A DNA stretch of 64,000 bases from Chlorobiaceae bacterium (GCA_013824245.1 PNNN01000049.1:121068-185067); one strand, 5' to 3'. Positions 26,206 through 35,323 are shown, numbered from the stretch's first letter. The notes: generated from the sequence alone by a model not told the origin. Numbers and translations: made by a program.

Positions 26206-28836
26206 CTACTGTTGATCAGATTGAGAAGGCGCCTTCTGATCAAGCGCGGGAGGTTTAGGTGAAGAAAGATTTTCATCATCCTTCATCGTTTCAGTTGGCA
26301 GTTTGGGCATGTGGAGTGCACCGATGCCTTCTTCGCGTGGCTTACCGTATAGTTCCGGATGCAGATATTTGCCGCGTTCTCTACCCTGTTTAAATTCCTC
26401 AATTGGTTGAGGATATCTTTCTGCATAGGCATCTTTCCTTATTCCTGTAACTTGCCAAGATACTTTCATGCCTGAAGTTCCACCTGCAATTTTAAATTGG
26501 TTGTTATTAACCTCCGATGCGATATAAAGGTTTGGACCTGATGTGCCAATCGCGGTAAGTTGATAACGGAATTCTTTATTTAATGCACCAAACCAATCTG
26601 GAAATATGATAGTCGCTGCACCATTAACATCCAAGATTACCGTTCCATCATATATATTCTTCCTCTCGGGAGATTCCACAAAGGAGTGAAAAAGGTATTT
26701 ATTTTCTGGATCAAGAGGATGATCGATTCTAAATGATCCACTCGTTTTATATAATTCACCCATCACCGCAACGAACCCATTAAATATGGCCGCTTTACCA
26801 GGTAATCCTGAGGCATATCCGATAATGCCAGCACCGGTGTTACCAGTATGAATACCCACTACACCTGCTTTTATACCATGACCCCAAACTCCAGCCCCAT
26901 CAGGAGAATTAGTTTTTCCATATACACCGATCTTTTCCCCACTCGTTGCGGTTGAGACACCGTACACTCCAGTATTTGGTGAAGTGCCATATACGCCGTA
27001 CCCTTCAGTAGAGTAAGTTCTCCCATAGACTCCATAGTTTAATCCGGTTGTAGCTTCGGCTCTGCCATACGTACCGAGGTAAGGCGAAATTCCCTGTACA
27101 CCACGACCAGATGTAGAATAGCTCTCGCCGTAGACTCCAAAGTTCGAACCGCTTGATGCGATGTTAACTCCATAAACACCGTAACCAATAGTTGAAGCAC
27201 TTGAACCGTACACACCATAGTTCACAACATCTGTTGCGGTTGCGCGTCCTTCCACACCGGCTATTTGCCCAGATCCGTAAACACCCCTTCCCCATGCTGA
27301 ACTGCTTGTTCCGTACACACCATAATTAACTCCGGTCGCAGCTTCTGCGGTTCCATAGACACCATAACCTTCGGTTGACATACTTTTTCCATACACACCA
27401 TAATTTACTCCGGTTGTTCCGTCTGCTCTGCCGTAAGTACCAAGATAAGGAGAAACACCCTGGACACCGCGGCCCGATGATGAATTGCTTTCTCCGTACA
27501 CACCATAATTTGTACCGGTGATTGCAGTAGCGAAACCATACACACCGTAACCAGTTGTTGAATAACTAGTTCCTCCCACACCATAGGTAGTTCCGAAACT
27601 TGATTTAGCCCAACCATGTACTCCATACCCGGACGAAGATTCTGAAAGGCCATATACGCCATGACCGGGGCCGGAAGTTGCTAAATGTTTTCCATAGATG
27701 CCATAACCAGCCAATTCAGATTCTCCCAAAATTCCAATGCGACCTTTTCCGTAAATTCCATAACCATTAGAGCCGGTGTTGGTGATACTAAAGACATTTG
27801 TCTCGGAAATGGCGCTTCCTGCAAACGGAAGTGTAAGTCCACCGCCGACTGGATTCCCCCATATCACATTCGATCCATTCCAGATCATCGCTTGCCCTAC
27901 ACCTGCACCTGCCGAATTTAATTTTGCAGGAGTGATTGCCGCATTGGCAATCTGAGCGCTCTTGATTCCTAAATTTGCAACGTTGATTGTAGCTGTTGGT
28001 CCGTTTGGATCGGTGATTGTCAATGAGGCATCTGTGTTTTGAACGCCTTGAATTCCTGTACCACCACCACCGGTTCCGGCATTAATAATAATCGTATCAC
28101 CGTTTGAAGTAATAGTTGCGCCACCCTCTGCCGCTAAGATGATATTGTCTTTTAAGTTGTTAAGACTTTTAACGACTTGCGAATTTGCAATCTTAATTTC
28201 AGTTAATGAACCATTTGGTACAGTGCCTGCGATACGCGCACTATCGGTAACAGGAATGTTGGCGGTATTCCGCGCATACATTGCTGTGTCGCTGTAAGGA
28301 GCAATAAATGTTGGTGCAATATCTTCTGTCCCAATAGTTCCGTCAATAATATTTAAATTTGTAATAGAATTTTCTGCTATAGTGCCGGCAACTCTCGCGC
28401 TGTCAGCAAACATTTGTTTAGAAACCGTTTCGGCATACTTTGCCGTGTCCGACTTGATTGAACTAATGCTATATGCAACGGCAGTGAGGGGAATGCGGGG
28501 TGTCATCTGTGGTTGTCCGCCCGCTTGAATTGCGAGCCAATATGGTTTGTCAAATGTTACCGATGCCCCGAACGGTGTAACATCTCCTAAACCTGTTGAG
28601 AACAAACCACGGCTTGTCTGGAGAACCTTTGATTCAGTCCATAATTGACTGCCTTCCGTAGAGTCATCGTACAGCCGGAAAGTTAAGCCCCACGATCCGT
28701 CGCCGACCGGTTTTCCCAGACTGTCTGTTAACACACCTTGGAATGAAATTGTGCGTGGAATCTGTCCTTGCATGATTGAACTCACTATGAGTATCAATAT
28801 AAAACCTGCAAAAAATGAATAGCATATTTGTTTCAT
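26206..28836 (-). CDS. large surface protein with GVYG glycine repeats
   Basis: 876 residues from MKQICYSFFAGFILILIVSS, a signal peptide. GGAGA five bases upstream of this Met argues for it over the 28878 start. It shares the IPRTISFQGVLTDSLG domain with the product at 22037, then has collagen-like/beta linkers (TGGGGTGIQGVQN), then about 20 GYGVYGxSxSTxG repeats (about 365-680), a compact beta domain and a Pro-rich tail. No type IX sorting motif is obvious at the end, so the anchoring route is unclear. Likely a repetitive adhesin or fibre. Confidence 0.85.
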   Translation of the reverse strand: MKQICYSFFAGFILILIVSSIMQGQIPRTISFQGVLTDSLGKPVGDGSWGLTFRLYDDSTEGSQLWTESKVLQTSRGLFSTGLGDVTPFGASVTFDKPYWLAIQAGGQPQMTPRIPLTAVAYSISSIKSDTAKYAETVSKQMFADSARVAGTIAENSITNLNIIDGTIGTEDIAPTFIAPYSDTAMYARNTANIPVTDSARIAGTVPNGSLTEIKIANSQVVKSLNNLKDNIILAAEGGATITSNGDTIIINAGTGGGGTGIQGVQNTDASLTITDPNGPTATINVANLGIKSAQIANAAITPAKLNSAGAGVGQAMIWNGSNVIWGNPVGGGLTLPFAGSAISETNVFSITNTGSNGYGIYGKGRIGILGESELAGYGIYGKHLATSGPGHGVYGLSESSSGYGVHGWAKSSFGTTYGVGGTSYSTTGYGVYGFATAITGTNYGVYGESNSSSGRGVQGVSPYLGTYGRADGTTGVNYGVYGKSMSTEGYGVYGTAEAATGVNYGVYGTSSSAWGRGVYGSGQIAGVEGRATATDVVNYGVYGSSASTIGYGVYGVNIASSGSNFGVYGESYSTSGRGVQGISPYLGTYGRAEATTGLNYGVYGRTYSTEGYGVYGTSPNTGVYGVSTATSGEKIGVYGKTNSPDGAGVWGHGIKAGVVGIHTGNTGAGIIGYASGLPGKAAIFNGFVAVMGELYKTSGSFRIDHPLDPENKYLFHSFVESPERKNIYDGTVILDVNGAATIIFPDWFGALNKEFRYQLTAIGTSGPNLYIASEVNNNQFKIAGGTSGMKVSWQVTGIRKDAYAERYPQPIEEFKQGRERGKYLHPELYGKPREEGIGALHMPKLPTETMKDDENLSSPKPPALDQKAPSQSDQQ
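28491..28769. repeat. near-identical segment shared by two adhesin genes (copy B)
   Basis: Partner of 23632-23910. The conservation stops where the two proteins diverge, the signature of gene conversion or recent modular duplication. Confidence 0.9.
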
Positions 28837-28881
28837 AACATCTCCATTAATAATTTTACATTTATGGTTAATTAACAAAAT

Positions 28882-29418
28882 TTACTTCAATAGGATAAAT
28901 TTCTTCATCGATACGTAGTCATTGGAAACGAGGCGGTAGAAATAAACGCCGCTTGTGAGTCGTGATCCAACATATGATATCTCATGATATCCCGGTTGTA
29001 CAACTTCATTTACTAATGTTGTTACCTCTTGTCCTAATATGTCATAGACCTTCAGAGTTACATGCGATTCTCTTGGAATTGCAAATTTTATCTTCGTACT
29101 CGGGTTGAAAGGATTCGGGTAGTTTTGGTCCAACGAAAATGTTTTTGGTAATTCTTTACCATCAACCACCGATACTAATGTTCCTCCAAATAGCGTATCA
29201 GCAAGAAATCCGCTAATGACTTGGAAATCATTGTACATTACAGTTCCAACAAATTGCTGTCCGACAACGGATTTAATCTTTAAGTTAGATGATTCCACCT
29301 GTCCGTATCCCATATTGAACGAGAACCAACTGACTTTACTGTTCTGAGCGGTTGTTGAGACTAAAGGAATAAAGAGGAGATAGAATATCATGATGAAATT
29401 GATTGATCTTTTTGTCAT
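28882..29418 (-). CDS. small secreted protein with type IX sorting domain
   Basis: 178 residues. A signal peptide (FIMIFYLLFIPLVSTTAQ), a short beta module of about 60 residues (WFSFNMGYGQVESSN ... VISGFLADTLF) and a type A sorting domain (SLDQNYPNPFNPSTKI ... KKFILLK). The short N-terminal module recurs in this group ahead of sorting domains. It is first in the minus-strand surface gene cluster, 46 bases ahead of the next gene. Confidence 0.88.
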   Translation of the reverse strand: MTKRSINFIMIFYLLFIPLVSTTAQNSKVSWFSFNMGYGQVESSNLKIKSVVGQQFVGTVMYNDFQVISGFLADTLFGGTLVSVVDGKELPKTFSLDQNYPNPFNPSTKIKFAIPRESHVTLKVYDILGQEVTTLVNEVVQPGYHEISYVGSRLTSGVYFYRLVSNDYVSMKKFILLK

Positions 29419-29523
29419 AACATTCCTTTTCTGTTATTGTGAGATAAGTATAGTTTACTCAAAAGATAAGTGAAAGCGATTTAAAAATAAATAGAACAAA
29501 TTGACTAATTTTTCCAAAAATGA

Positions 29524-29640
29524 CACAAGTTAGCAATCCCGCGAAGCGGGGGCAGCTAACTTGTATGTCATTTTGAGAATCCCGCCGAATCCCGCTTTGA
29601 CCGGAGTAGGCGGGATCAAAGATCTGGCGGGATCAGAGAG
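29524..29640. repeat. hairpin and CCCGCC repeat cluster
   Basis: ACAAGTTAGC (29524-29533) pairs with GCTAACTTGT (29555-29564) around a CCCGCGAAGCGGG hairpin. TGTCATTTTGAG at 29566, like one end of the 8701 element, follows, then repeated GGCGGGAT. No gene between 29419 and 29848. Confidence 0.6.
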
Positions 29641-29782
29641 CAATGAGCGAAGGCAGAAGGTAAATTTGAATAAAATAGGTAGAACGGATACAAATGGAAA
29701 TGTGGATTGATGGATTAATTGGGAATTTGTTCATCGGATCATTGAACCATTTAATTATTGACTCAATGAATCAATGAGAAAA

Positions 29783-29828
29783 TGAATCAATAAATCAATA
29801 AATCAATAAATCAATAAATCAATAAAAT
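29783..29828. repeat. 8-bp tandem repeat (AATCAATA)
   Basis: About five tandem units of AATCAATA, 20 bases from the 3' end of the response regulator gene on the opposite strand. A simple repeat prone to slippage. Confidence 0.85.
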
Positions 29829-29848
29829 ATCACTCCACTACTCCACTA

Positions 29849-30493
29849 TTATTTCTTCGACACCAGTCTTTCATTCAACGCTTTAGAAACTGCCTGTGAT
29901 TTTGAGTGAACGTGGAGCTTATCGTAAATATTTCTGATGTGAGCGCGGACGGTGAAGATGCTCAGAAAAAGCTTTTCAGCAATGAGTTTATAGTCATCTC
30001 CCTGTACAAGGTGTTCGAGCACGTCGAGTTCTCTGTCGGTCAGATTGTAATCTGCCTTCGGCGGAGGTAGATGCTCTTTGAACATTTGCAGCATTTTCCG
30101 GGCGATGTGAGGAGAAATCGGGGTTCCGCCATTGAAAGCATTTTCAATAGCTTCTAATAATTGTTGCGGTGTTACAGGTTTTGAAACATAACCTATAGCC
30201 CCGGCACAAATAGCATTGAAGACATTATCATCATCTTCGAAGACCGATAAAATAATAATCTGTATTCTCGGATATTTTTCTTTAACGATTGATGTTGCCT
30301 TAATTCCCGTCATTCCCGGCAAACCGATATCCATAAGAACTACATCGGGGAGAAGACGATCAACTTCATCAAGAAAATCCTCAGCATTAGCGAATTCACC
30401 TACAATCGTGCAAGTGGGCGAAGCACGGAGGATTAACGAAATTCCTGCACGGTAATCGGGATTGTCTTCAACTATTGCAACAGTTACTGGCAT
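29849..30493 (-). CDS. NarL/LuxR-family response regulator
   Basis: 214 residues. Receiver domain with acidic EDN at 9-11, phospho-acceptor Asp55 in VVLMDIGLPG, switch Ser/Thr in IILSVFEDD and Lys in SKPVTP; C-terminal LuxR helix-turn-helix (LTDRELDVLEHLVQGDDYKLIAEKL, then LFLSIFTVRAHIRNIYDKL). Paired with the propeller-type kinase 190 bases upstream on the same strand. Targets unknown; the adjacent surface gene cluster is a natural candidate. Confidence 0.94.
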   Translation of the reverse strand: MPVTVAIVEDNPDYRAGISLILRASPTCTIVGEFANAEDFLDEVDRLLPDVVLMDIGLPGMTGIKATSIVKEKYPRIQIIILSVFEDDDNVFNAICAGAIGYVSKPVTPQQLLEAIENAFNGGTPISPHIARKMLQMFKEHLPPPKADYNLTDRELDVLEHLVQGDDYKLIAEKLFLSIFTVRAHIRNIYDKLHVHSKSQAVSKALNERLVSKK

Positions 30494-30525
30494 ATTTTAT
30501 TTTATTATTTTTTAGCGACTCTTAG

Positions 30526-30590
30526 TGCACTTCGTGCCTTAGTGGTGAAATTATTTGTTTTTCTTTTTACCACTAAGACACTTAGGACAC
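30526..30590. repeat. CACTAAG hairpin repeat between kinase and regulator
   Basis: CTTAGTGGT (30538-30546) pairs with ACCACTAAG (30569-30577), with outer GTGCCTTAG / CTTAGGACAC. It is related in style to the CACGAAG repeats (CACTAAGGCACGAAG class). Confidence 0.6.
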
Positions 30591-30684
30591 AAATGCCCAT
30601 AAAGATTTTTTCCACCGTATTATCAAGGTAGTAAACTTGTGTAAGTTACAACGAAACAATTCGTTCTGCAATAGAACATAATAA

Positions 30685-33600
30685 CTATTTTTTCATCTTC
30701 CATTGAAATAAGATCTCCGTGCCGTTACCCACCTGGGAGTTAATTTCTAACTTTCCGCCTAATTCTTCAGCTCGCATCTTCATCGTCTCTAAACCTTTAC
30801 CGTTCGTTTTTGTAGCTCTATCGAAACCATTCCCATTATCTTTAACTCGAATATCAAGCAATCCGGAACGATGTGTTGTTTCAATCAATATTTCAGAACA
30901 TCCTGAATGTTTACATGCATTATTTACTGCTTCTTTCAATAATAGCCAGAGGTTTTTGTTTGTTTCCGGTTCTAAGTAGAACGATGGCAAACTATCCTTC
31001 GGCGGCAGGTCGAATTTTAATTGGAAATCTCTCGCTCTGCAATTTATAACTGTTATATCGTGCAATCGTGTTAATAAACTTCCGATTGTTTCCTGTTTTG
31101 TATCCAACGTCCAGATTATATCGCGGACTGCATCTACCGATTCTTTCGCTAATGTTGTAATCCTTCCTAAAAGCCCTGATTGCTGCTGCGGATTTTCCTG
31201 AACGATATTACTGAACATTGCTATACTACTCAGGTTTGTCGCAAGTTCATCGTGAAGGTCTGAAGCGAGATGGCGGCGAAGATGTTCCATTTCTAAAATT
31301 TTATTCACACGGTAACGGTATATCAGATAAACCATCAACCCAATAAATATCACCACGATTGCAGTGAACCACCACCGCTGCCACAGTGGTGGAAGAATAG
31401 TGAATTCCCAAGTCGCCGGCTCTAAACTTACAACGCCATTTTGATTGATCGCCCGAACACGAAACGTATAACGACCCGGTTTCAATGCCGCCATTGTTAC
31501 GCGTGAATGTTCGAGAGGTTGACTCCATGTCGTGTCGTTCTCTCCGATTGTATATTGATAGCGAACAGCACGTTCACCTTTATAACTTATTCCGACATAA
31601 TTAATTTCACAATTGCTCATATCGTAAGTGAGTTCCATCCCGTCATAAAATGGAACCTGATTTCCATTTATTGATACGCTTCGAATGTATATTGGAGGAG
31701 CCACTTCTTGTCTTATATCTTTTTTATAATCATAGATAGTAAGTCCGTCGGGACTTAACCCCCATACCAGTCCATCGGTCAACTCACCACACTTGAAAAT
31801 CCATCGCCCATACATTGGAAAAATAGTATGAATAGTATTTATTTGAGCACTCTTCAGATAACATAAGCCATGAGAGGTAGCGAGCCAAATATTATCATCG
31901 TTGCCTTCATAAATATCCCAGATAGTATTGCTTAGTAAACCGTCAGTCGTTGTTATATTCTTAATCCGATCCGATTGAAGAATAAACAAACCATTTCCGC
32001 TTGTTCCGATCAGAAGTTCGCCATTTCGTGTCTGCAGAATACTTCTAACATGTATATCTTTAAATGTTTTACTCTCAAGGATTGGCTGGCTGTCATTAGA
32101 GGATGTAAATTTTAATGAATACAACCCATTCTCAAATAAACTAAACCACACGGTGCTATCAGGCGAACGGTATATTGTATGAGCATTTTGTCGATTCGGT
32201 ATAGACACTTTTATTCTATCGTTAGTGGGAGAATCAATGAACGATAAAATATTCTCTTCCTGAGCAACCCATAAACGATTACGATGATCAGACTGTACCG
32301 CATAATTTTTCCCCGGAAGAGCAAAGCTTTGATTTACTTTTAAAAATGAACCACCATCGGCAGATGGTTGTATCTCAAGCCGTTGAATAGTTCCATCGTT
32401 AGTGGTTATAATAAGTCGATTGTTATAATCAATCGTCATTAAAGATATCTTATCATTACGATCAAAGTTTTTTAAATCATGAATTTTATCCCGCAATACG
32501 GGATAATCACCTTTACTTTCGCGCCAGTATTCTATCAAGTGATTGGGCATGGCGACCCAGATGTGATTCTGTTGATCTATAACGGCGTTTTTTGGATTTT
32601 CGAGTGGGAAATGATAGAAGAACTGATTTTCTAATTTTATTAATCCGTTGCTATTGTTACCGAACCATAGATTGCCTTCACGATCCTTAAGCATTGCCCA
32701 ATAACTTTCGTGTGGTAACCCATTCGCCGGTGTATAAAGGGTTGCCTGTTTTATGTCTGATGATTTGGCTATCCGTAATAAACCGATCACGTCTGCAGCC
32801 CAAATAAATCCTTCTCCATCGTCTAATCCCGGTTGCATATAATTATTACCTATTTTGTAACTTGCATCTGCCACTAAATTATGAACACGAACAAGAGAAC
32901 CATCAACAATTCCTATCCAGATATCGCCATCATCATCAATTATGGCATCTATCGTATAATCCTTTGTAAGATCTAAGTGCAACGGGATGAGTTTAGTTTG
33001 ATTGTTGTTACGATTGAATAAATAACAATCAACATCGCTCACAATGACCATCAAACTGTCGCTAACCGTGAATATGTTTTTTACTGATTCAAATTTTAGA
33101 TTTGTATTGATTTTATTAAAATTACCGTCTGCGAAATAAAATAATCCATATCGTGTTCCGCACCATAGCGTACCGGATGGATCTTCATAAAAACAAAATA
33201 CATAGTTTTGATAATTCTCTGTTCCGATTTTATAAACGACCGCTGTATCATCGCTAAACCTAACAACTCCTTCGCCGGCAACACTTAACCAGATATTGCC
33301 CGGTTGATTGCCGCTTTCATAAATGGATAAAACTGTACCAACAGGAAAGCCATTCGCTTTACTGTAGTTCTGAAAATTAGTGCCGTCATAAACACTTAAA
33401 CCCTCTGTGGTTCCAATCCAGATAAATCCTTTTGAATCTTGCATGAGGGCTCTTACTCTATTTCCTACAAGTCCATCTTTGATTGTGTAGGTTCGAAAGG
33501 GTAGAAGTACTTTGGGTTCGATCAGATCAAGTTTCTTGGTTTTAATTCGGTCAACGCGGATATGTATATTCTCCCGAATATCAGCCGAAATGTTGGCGGG

Positions 33601-33786
33601 TGTGTCGCTATCGATTTTGTTCAAAGTATTTACGCCGTTACGAGATTGAAAAATGGAATTCACGCTCGTGTACGAAAGTTCTTCAGCGAAATAGTCGAAT
33701 CGAATATTCGACTTTCCATCAGTGAGCATAACTCCGGCTACGAGAAATGCAAAGATGATTATGCGTAAATGGTCAGTAATAATCAT
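30685..33786 (-). CDS. two-component sensor kinase with beta-propeller sensor
   Basis: 1033 residues. An N-terminal hydrophobic segment, then two seven-bladed Reg_prop propellers (about 95-690, blades such as LMQDSKGFIWIGTTEGLSVYD), a Y_Y_Y Ig-like domain (about 700-775, ending PGRYTFRVRAINQNG), one transmembrane helix (RWWFTAIVVIFIGLMVYLIY), HisKA_3 (LRRHLASDLHDELATNLSSI with the phospho-His) and a HATPase (EAVNNACKHSGCSEI, VKDNGNGFD, GKGLETMKMRAEELGG). A periplasmic ligand presumably triggers phosphotransfer to the LuxR regulator. Related kinases sense glycans in Bacteroides; the ligand here is unknown. Confidence 0.93.
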   Translation of the reverse strand: MIITDHLRIIIFAFLVAGVMLTDGKSNIRFDYFAEELSYTSVNSIFQSRNGVNTLNKIDSDTPANISADIRENIHIRVDRIKTKKLDLIEPKVLLPFRTYTIKDGLVGNRVRALMQDSKGFIWIGTTEGLSVYDGTNFQNYSKANGFPVGTVLSIYESGNQPGNIWLSVAGEGVVRFSDDTAVVYKIGTENYQNYVFCFYEDPSGTLWCGTRYGLFYFADGNFNKINTNLKFESVKNIFTVSDSLMVIVSDVDCYLFNRNNNQTKLIPLHLDLTKDYTIDAIIDDDGDIWIGIVDGSLVRVHNLVADASYKIGNNYMQPGLDDGEGFIWAADVIGLLRIAKSSDIKQATLYTPANGLPHESYWAMLKDREGNLWFGNNSNGLIKLENQFFYHFPLENPKNAVIDQQNHIWVAMPNHLIEYWRESKGDYPVLRDKIHDLKNFDRNDKISLMTIDYNNRLIITTNDGTIQRLEIQPSADGGSFLKVNQSFALPGKNYAVQSDHRNRLWVAQEENILSFIDSPTNDRIKVSIPNRQNAHTIYRSPDSTVWFSLFENGLYSLKFTSSNDSQPILESKTFKDIHVRSILQTRNGELLIGTSGNGLFILQSDRIKNITTTDGLLSNTIWDIYEGNDDNIWLATSHGLCYLKSAQINTIHTIFPMYGRWIFKCGELTDGLVWGLSPDGLTIYDYKKDIRQEVAPPIYIRSVSINGNQVPFYDGMELTYDMSNCEINYVGISYKGERAVRYQYTIGENDTTWSQPLEHSRVTMAALKPGRYTFRVRAINQNGVVSLEPATWEFTILPPLWQRWWFTAIVVIFIGLMVYLIYRYRVNKILEMEHLRRHLASDLHDELATNLSSIAMFSNIVQENPQQQSGLLGRITTLAKESVDAVRDIIWTLDTKQETIGSLLTRLHDITVINCRARDFQLKFDLPPKDSLPSFYLEPETNKNLWLLLKEAVNNACKHSGCSEILIETTHRSGLLDIRVKDNGNGFDRATKTNGKGLETMKMRAEELGGKLEINSQVGNGTEILFQWKMKK

Positions 33787-33924
33787 TGTGAAAAATACGA
33801 ATGTTTTATATCAATCTCAAAAAGAGATATTTGGCCAACCTTTTCGATGCGATTTCAAAGATTTAAGCGTTTTCTCACTTTCAATGGATGAAAACTTTTA
33901 ACTTTTCCATCAAGCCGGGGAAAA

Positions 33925-34416
33925 GTCCTGCTCCTGACCTACAGAAACACCCATGAAAAAAAATAATTTCACGAAGTGCCACGAAGCATAAAAAATAATA
34001 TCACGAAGAACCACGAAGAACCTCAGTGGAACTTCGTGTCTTCTCCGTGAGCTTCGTGTAATAAACGCAGGCGAGAGGTGATTTGATTTTGCCTTTTATT
34101 AATAATATGATAACGCTAAGTTTAAAACGGTTTATATTATGAAAGTAACAAAAAATAATCCTCAATTACTTGATCATATGAGTATAATAAAATAAGGAAA
34201 ATCCTTCGTGCGGCTCTTGTAAAAAACTTACACGAAGAAACATGAAGGAATACGAAGAACCACGAAGAATCTCAGTGGAACTTCGTGTCTTCTCCGTGAG
34301 CTTCGTGTAATAAACACAGGCGAGAGGGATTTGATTTCTTTTCTTTTTTATGATACATTCTCACTGTGTTTAATTCTAAATATTTGGCAGTTTTATCCGC
34401 CATTCTTTACGGCGGA
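33925..34416 (+). repeat. composite repeat array: two CACGAAG hairpins and promoter-shaped modules 5 and 6
   Basis: In order: CTCCTGACCTACAGAA; CACGAAG hairpin (33968-34060); TTTG (34082), 20 bases, TATGATAA (34106); ATG 34139 opening MKVTKNNPQLLDHMSIIK and a stop; a second CACGAAG hairpin (34231-34300); TTTG (34330), 20 bases, TACATTCT (34354); TATTTGGCAGTTTTATCCGCC. The first half matches 21675-21823, the middle matches 19923-20112. It fills most of the 670-base gap before the PD-(D/E)XK gene; 33787-33924 shows nothing notable. Confidence 0.7.
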
Positions 34417-34433
34417 ATAATTAATAGTTAGGC
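34417..34433 (+). other. integron-like site, ATAATTAATA-GTTAGGC
   Basis: Sixteen bases are identical to those at 12209 and 20169, ending in GTTAGGC, a perfect GTTRRRY box. The start codon of the nuclease-like gene follows 23 bases later. Confidence 0.42.
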
Positions 34434-34456
34434 GGAAAAATTAGAAAGGAGCGTAT

Positions 34457-34957
34457 ATGGCAACTGGACGTAGCAATCAGCTGATCAAACAAGTTGGTGA
34501 ATATCTTGTTGCCTGTGAGCTTGCCCGAAGGGGTCTTCTTGTCGCGACTTTCTCAGGCAACGTCCCAGATTTCGATCTAATCGCTACCGATTTCAAGGGA
34601 TCATCATGCCCAATTCAGGTCAAGACAATCAAAGGCGGTGCTTGGCAATTCTCGATTGAGAAATTTGCTGACATTACTTTCGAAGGAAACAAGCAGCTTA
34701 TTGGGGCCAAGAAGCCATTGTCGATTTCGCACCTTGTTTGTGTCTTTGTTCTTGCTGCTGAGAAATACGGCGAGGATCAATTCTTCGTTCTTGAATGGTC
34801 ACAGGTTCAAGATATACTAATCGCAAATTACACGAGCTGGCTCGACTCTCATGGCGGAGTGAGACCTAGAAAGCCTGATTCTCTACATTGTTCCATCGTC
34901 CAATCCAATTTGCTAGATCACAAAGACAATTGGTCCATAATTACTGGTAGGCTCTAA
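34457..34957 (+). CDS. PD-(D/E)XK nuclease-like protein, probable cassette cargo
   Basis: 166 residues. The core matches the small PD-(D/E)XK endonuclease class: Glu15 in QVGEYLVACELARRG, Asp38/Asp40 in VPDFDLIATD, and Gln54-Lys56 in CPIQVKTIKG. No transmembrane segment. GAAAGGAG precedes the ATG. It is bounded by GTTAGGC on the left and CTAACCAGCAGCTCAAGC on the right, the layout of a single-gene integron cassette. Function unknown; defence or DNA repair is plausible. Confidence 0.78.
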   Translation: MATGRSNQLIKQVGEYLVACELARRGLLVATFSGNVPDFDLIATDFKGSSCPIQVKTIKGGAWQFSIEKFADITFEGNKQLIGAKKPLSISHLVCVFVLAAEKYGEDQFFVLEWSQVQDILIANYTSWLDSHGGVRPRKPDSLHCSIVQSNLLDHKDNWSIITGRL

Positions 34958-34999
34958 CCAGCAGCTCAAGCTGACGGAATGAGCGTAGGTGCGTTAAGT
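34951..34999 (+). other. attC-like site after the PD-(D/E)XK gene
   Basis: GCTCTAAC, short spacer, AGCTCAAGCTGACGGAATGA, then GTTAAGT (34993-34999), which fits GTTRRRY. The left part repeats 14523-14544. About 49 bases, short for attC, with poor inner pairing. Confidence 0.4.
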
Positions 35000-35051
35000 G
35001 GCACATGGATAAAATCAAATATTTTTGCACAAATTATTTTATGAGGACATC

Positions 35052-35303
35052 ATGCCAACACCCGAAGAAGCGCAAAACAAAGAACTCGACCGTAAACTCA
35101 GCGCTCTCAATAATAATTCTGAATATTATAACAGTATGTCAATTTTTCGTATTCTCTCGGATAGACTAATAGAATCGCTAAATAAAAACGCATCGTCTGC
35201 CAATAGATTATCTTGTACGCTTATTTGGCTTAACGTAATTATGACCATAGGTACTCTTGTTGCAGTGTGGATCGCTGTTATGATGTTTTTGAGGCCACAT
35301 TAA
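35052..35303 (+). CDS. small single-helix membrane protein, unknown
   Basis: 83 residues from MPTPEEAQNKELDRK; GAGGA lies just before ATG 35052, which is favoured over the 35025 start. A polar, helical N-terminal half is followed by one transmembrane helix (LIWLNVIMTIGTLVAVWIAV). It follows the attC-like site and is close to the next gene. No family recognised; the layout resembles membrane-anchored effectors or accessory proteins of small accessory modules. Confidence 0.6.
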   Translation: MPTPEEAQNKELDRKLSALNNNSEYYNSMSIFRILSDRLIESLNKNASSANRLSCTLIWLNVIMTIGTLVAVWIAVMMFLRPH

Positions 35304-35323
35304 ATTATCTATAAGGGAAACAC

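Noticed and set aside
29783-29828. Possible CRISPR or iteron array
   Set aside because: Simple 8-bp tandem repeat without spacers or replication genes nearby.
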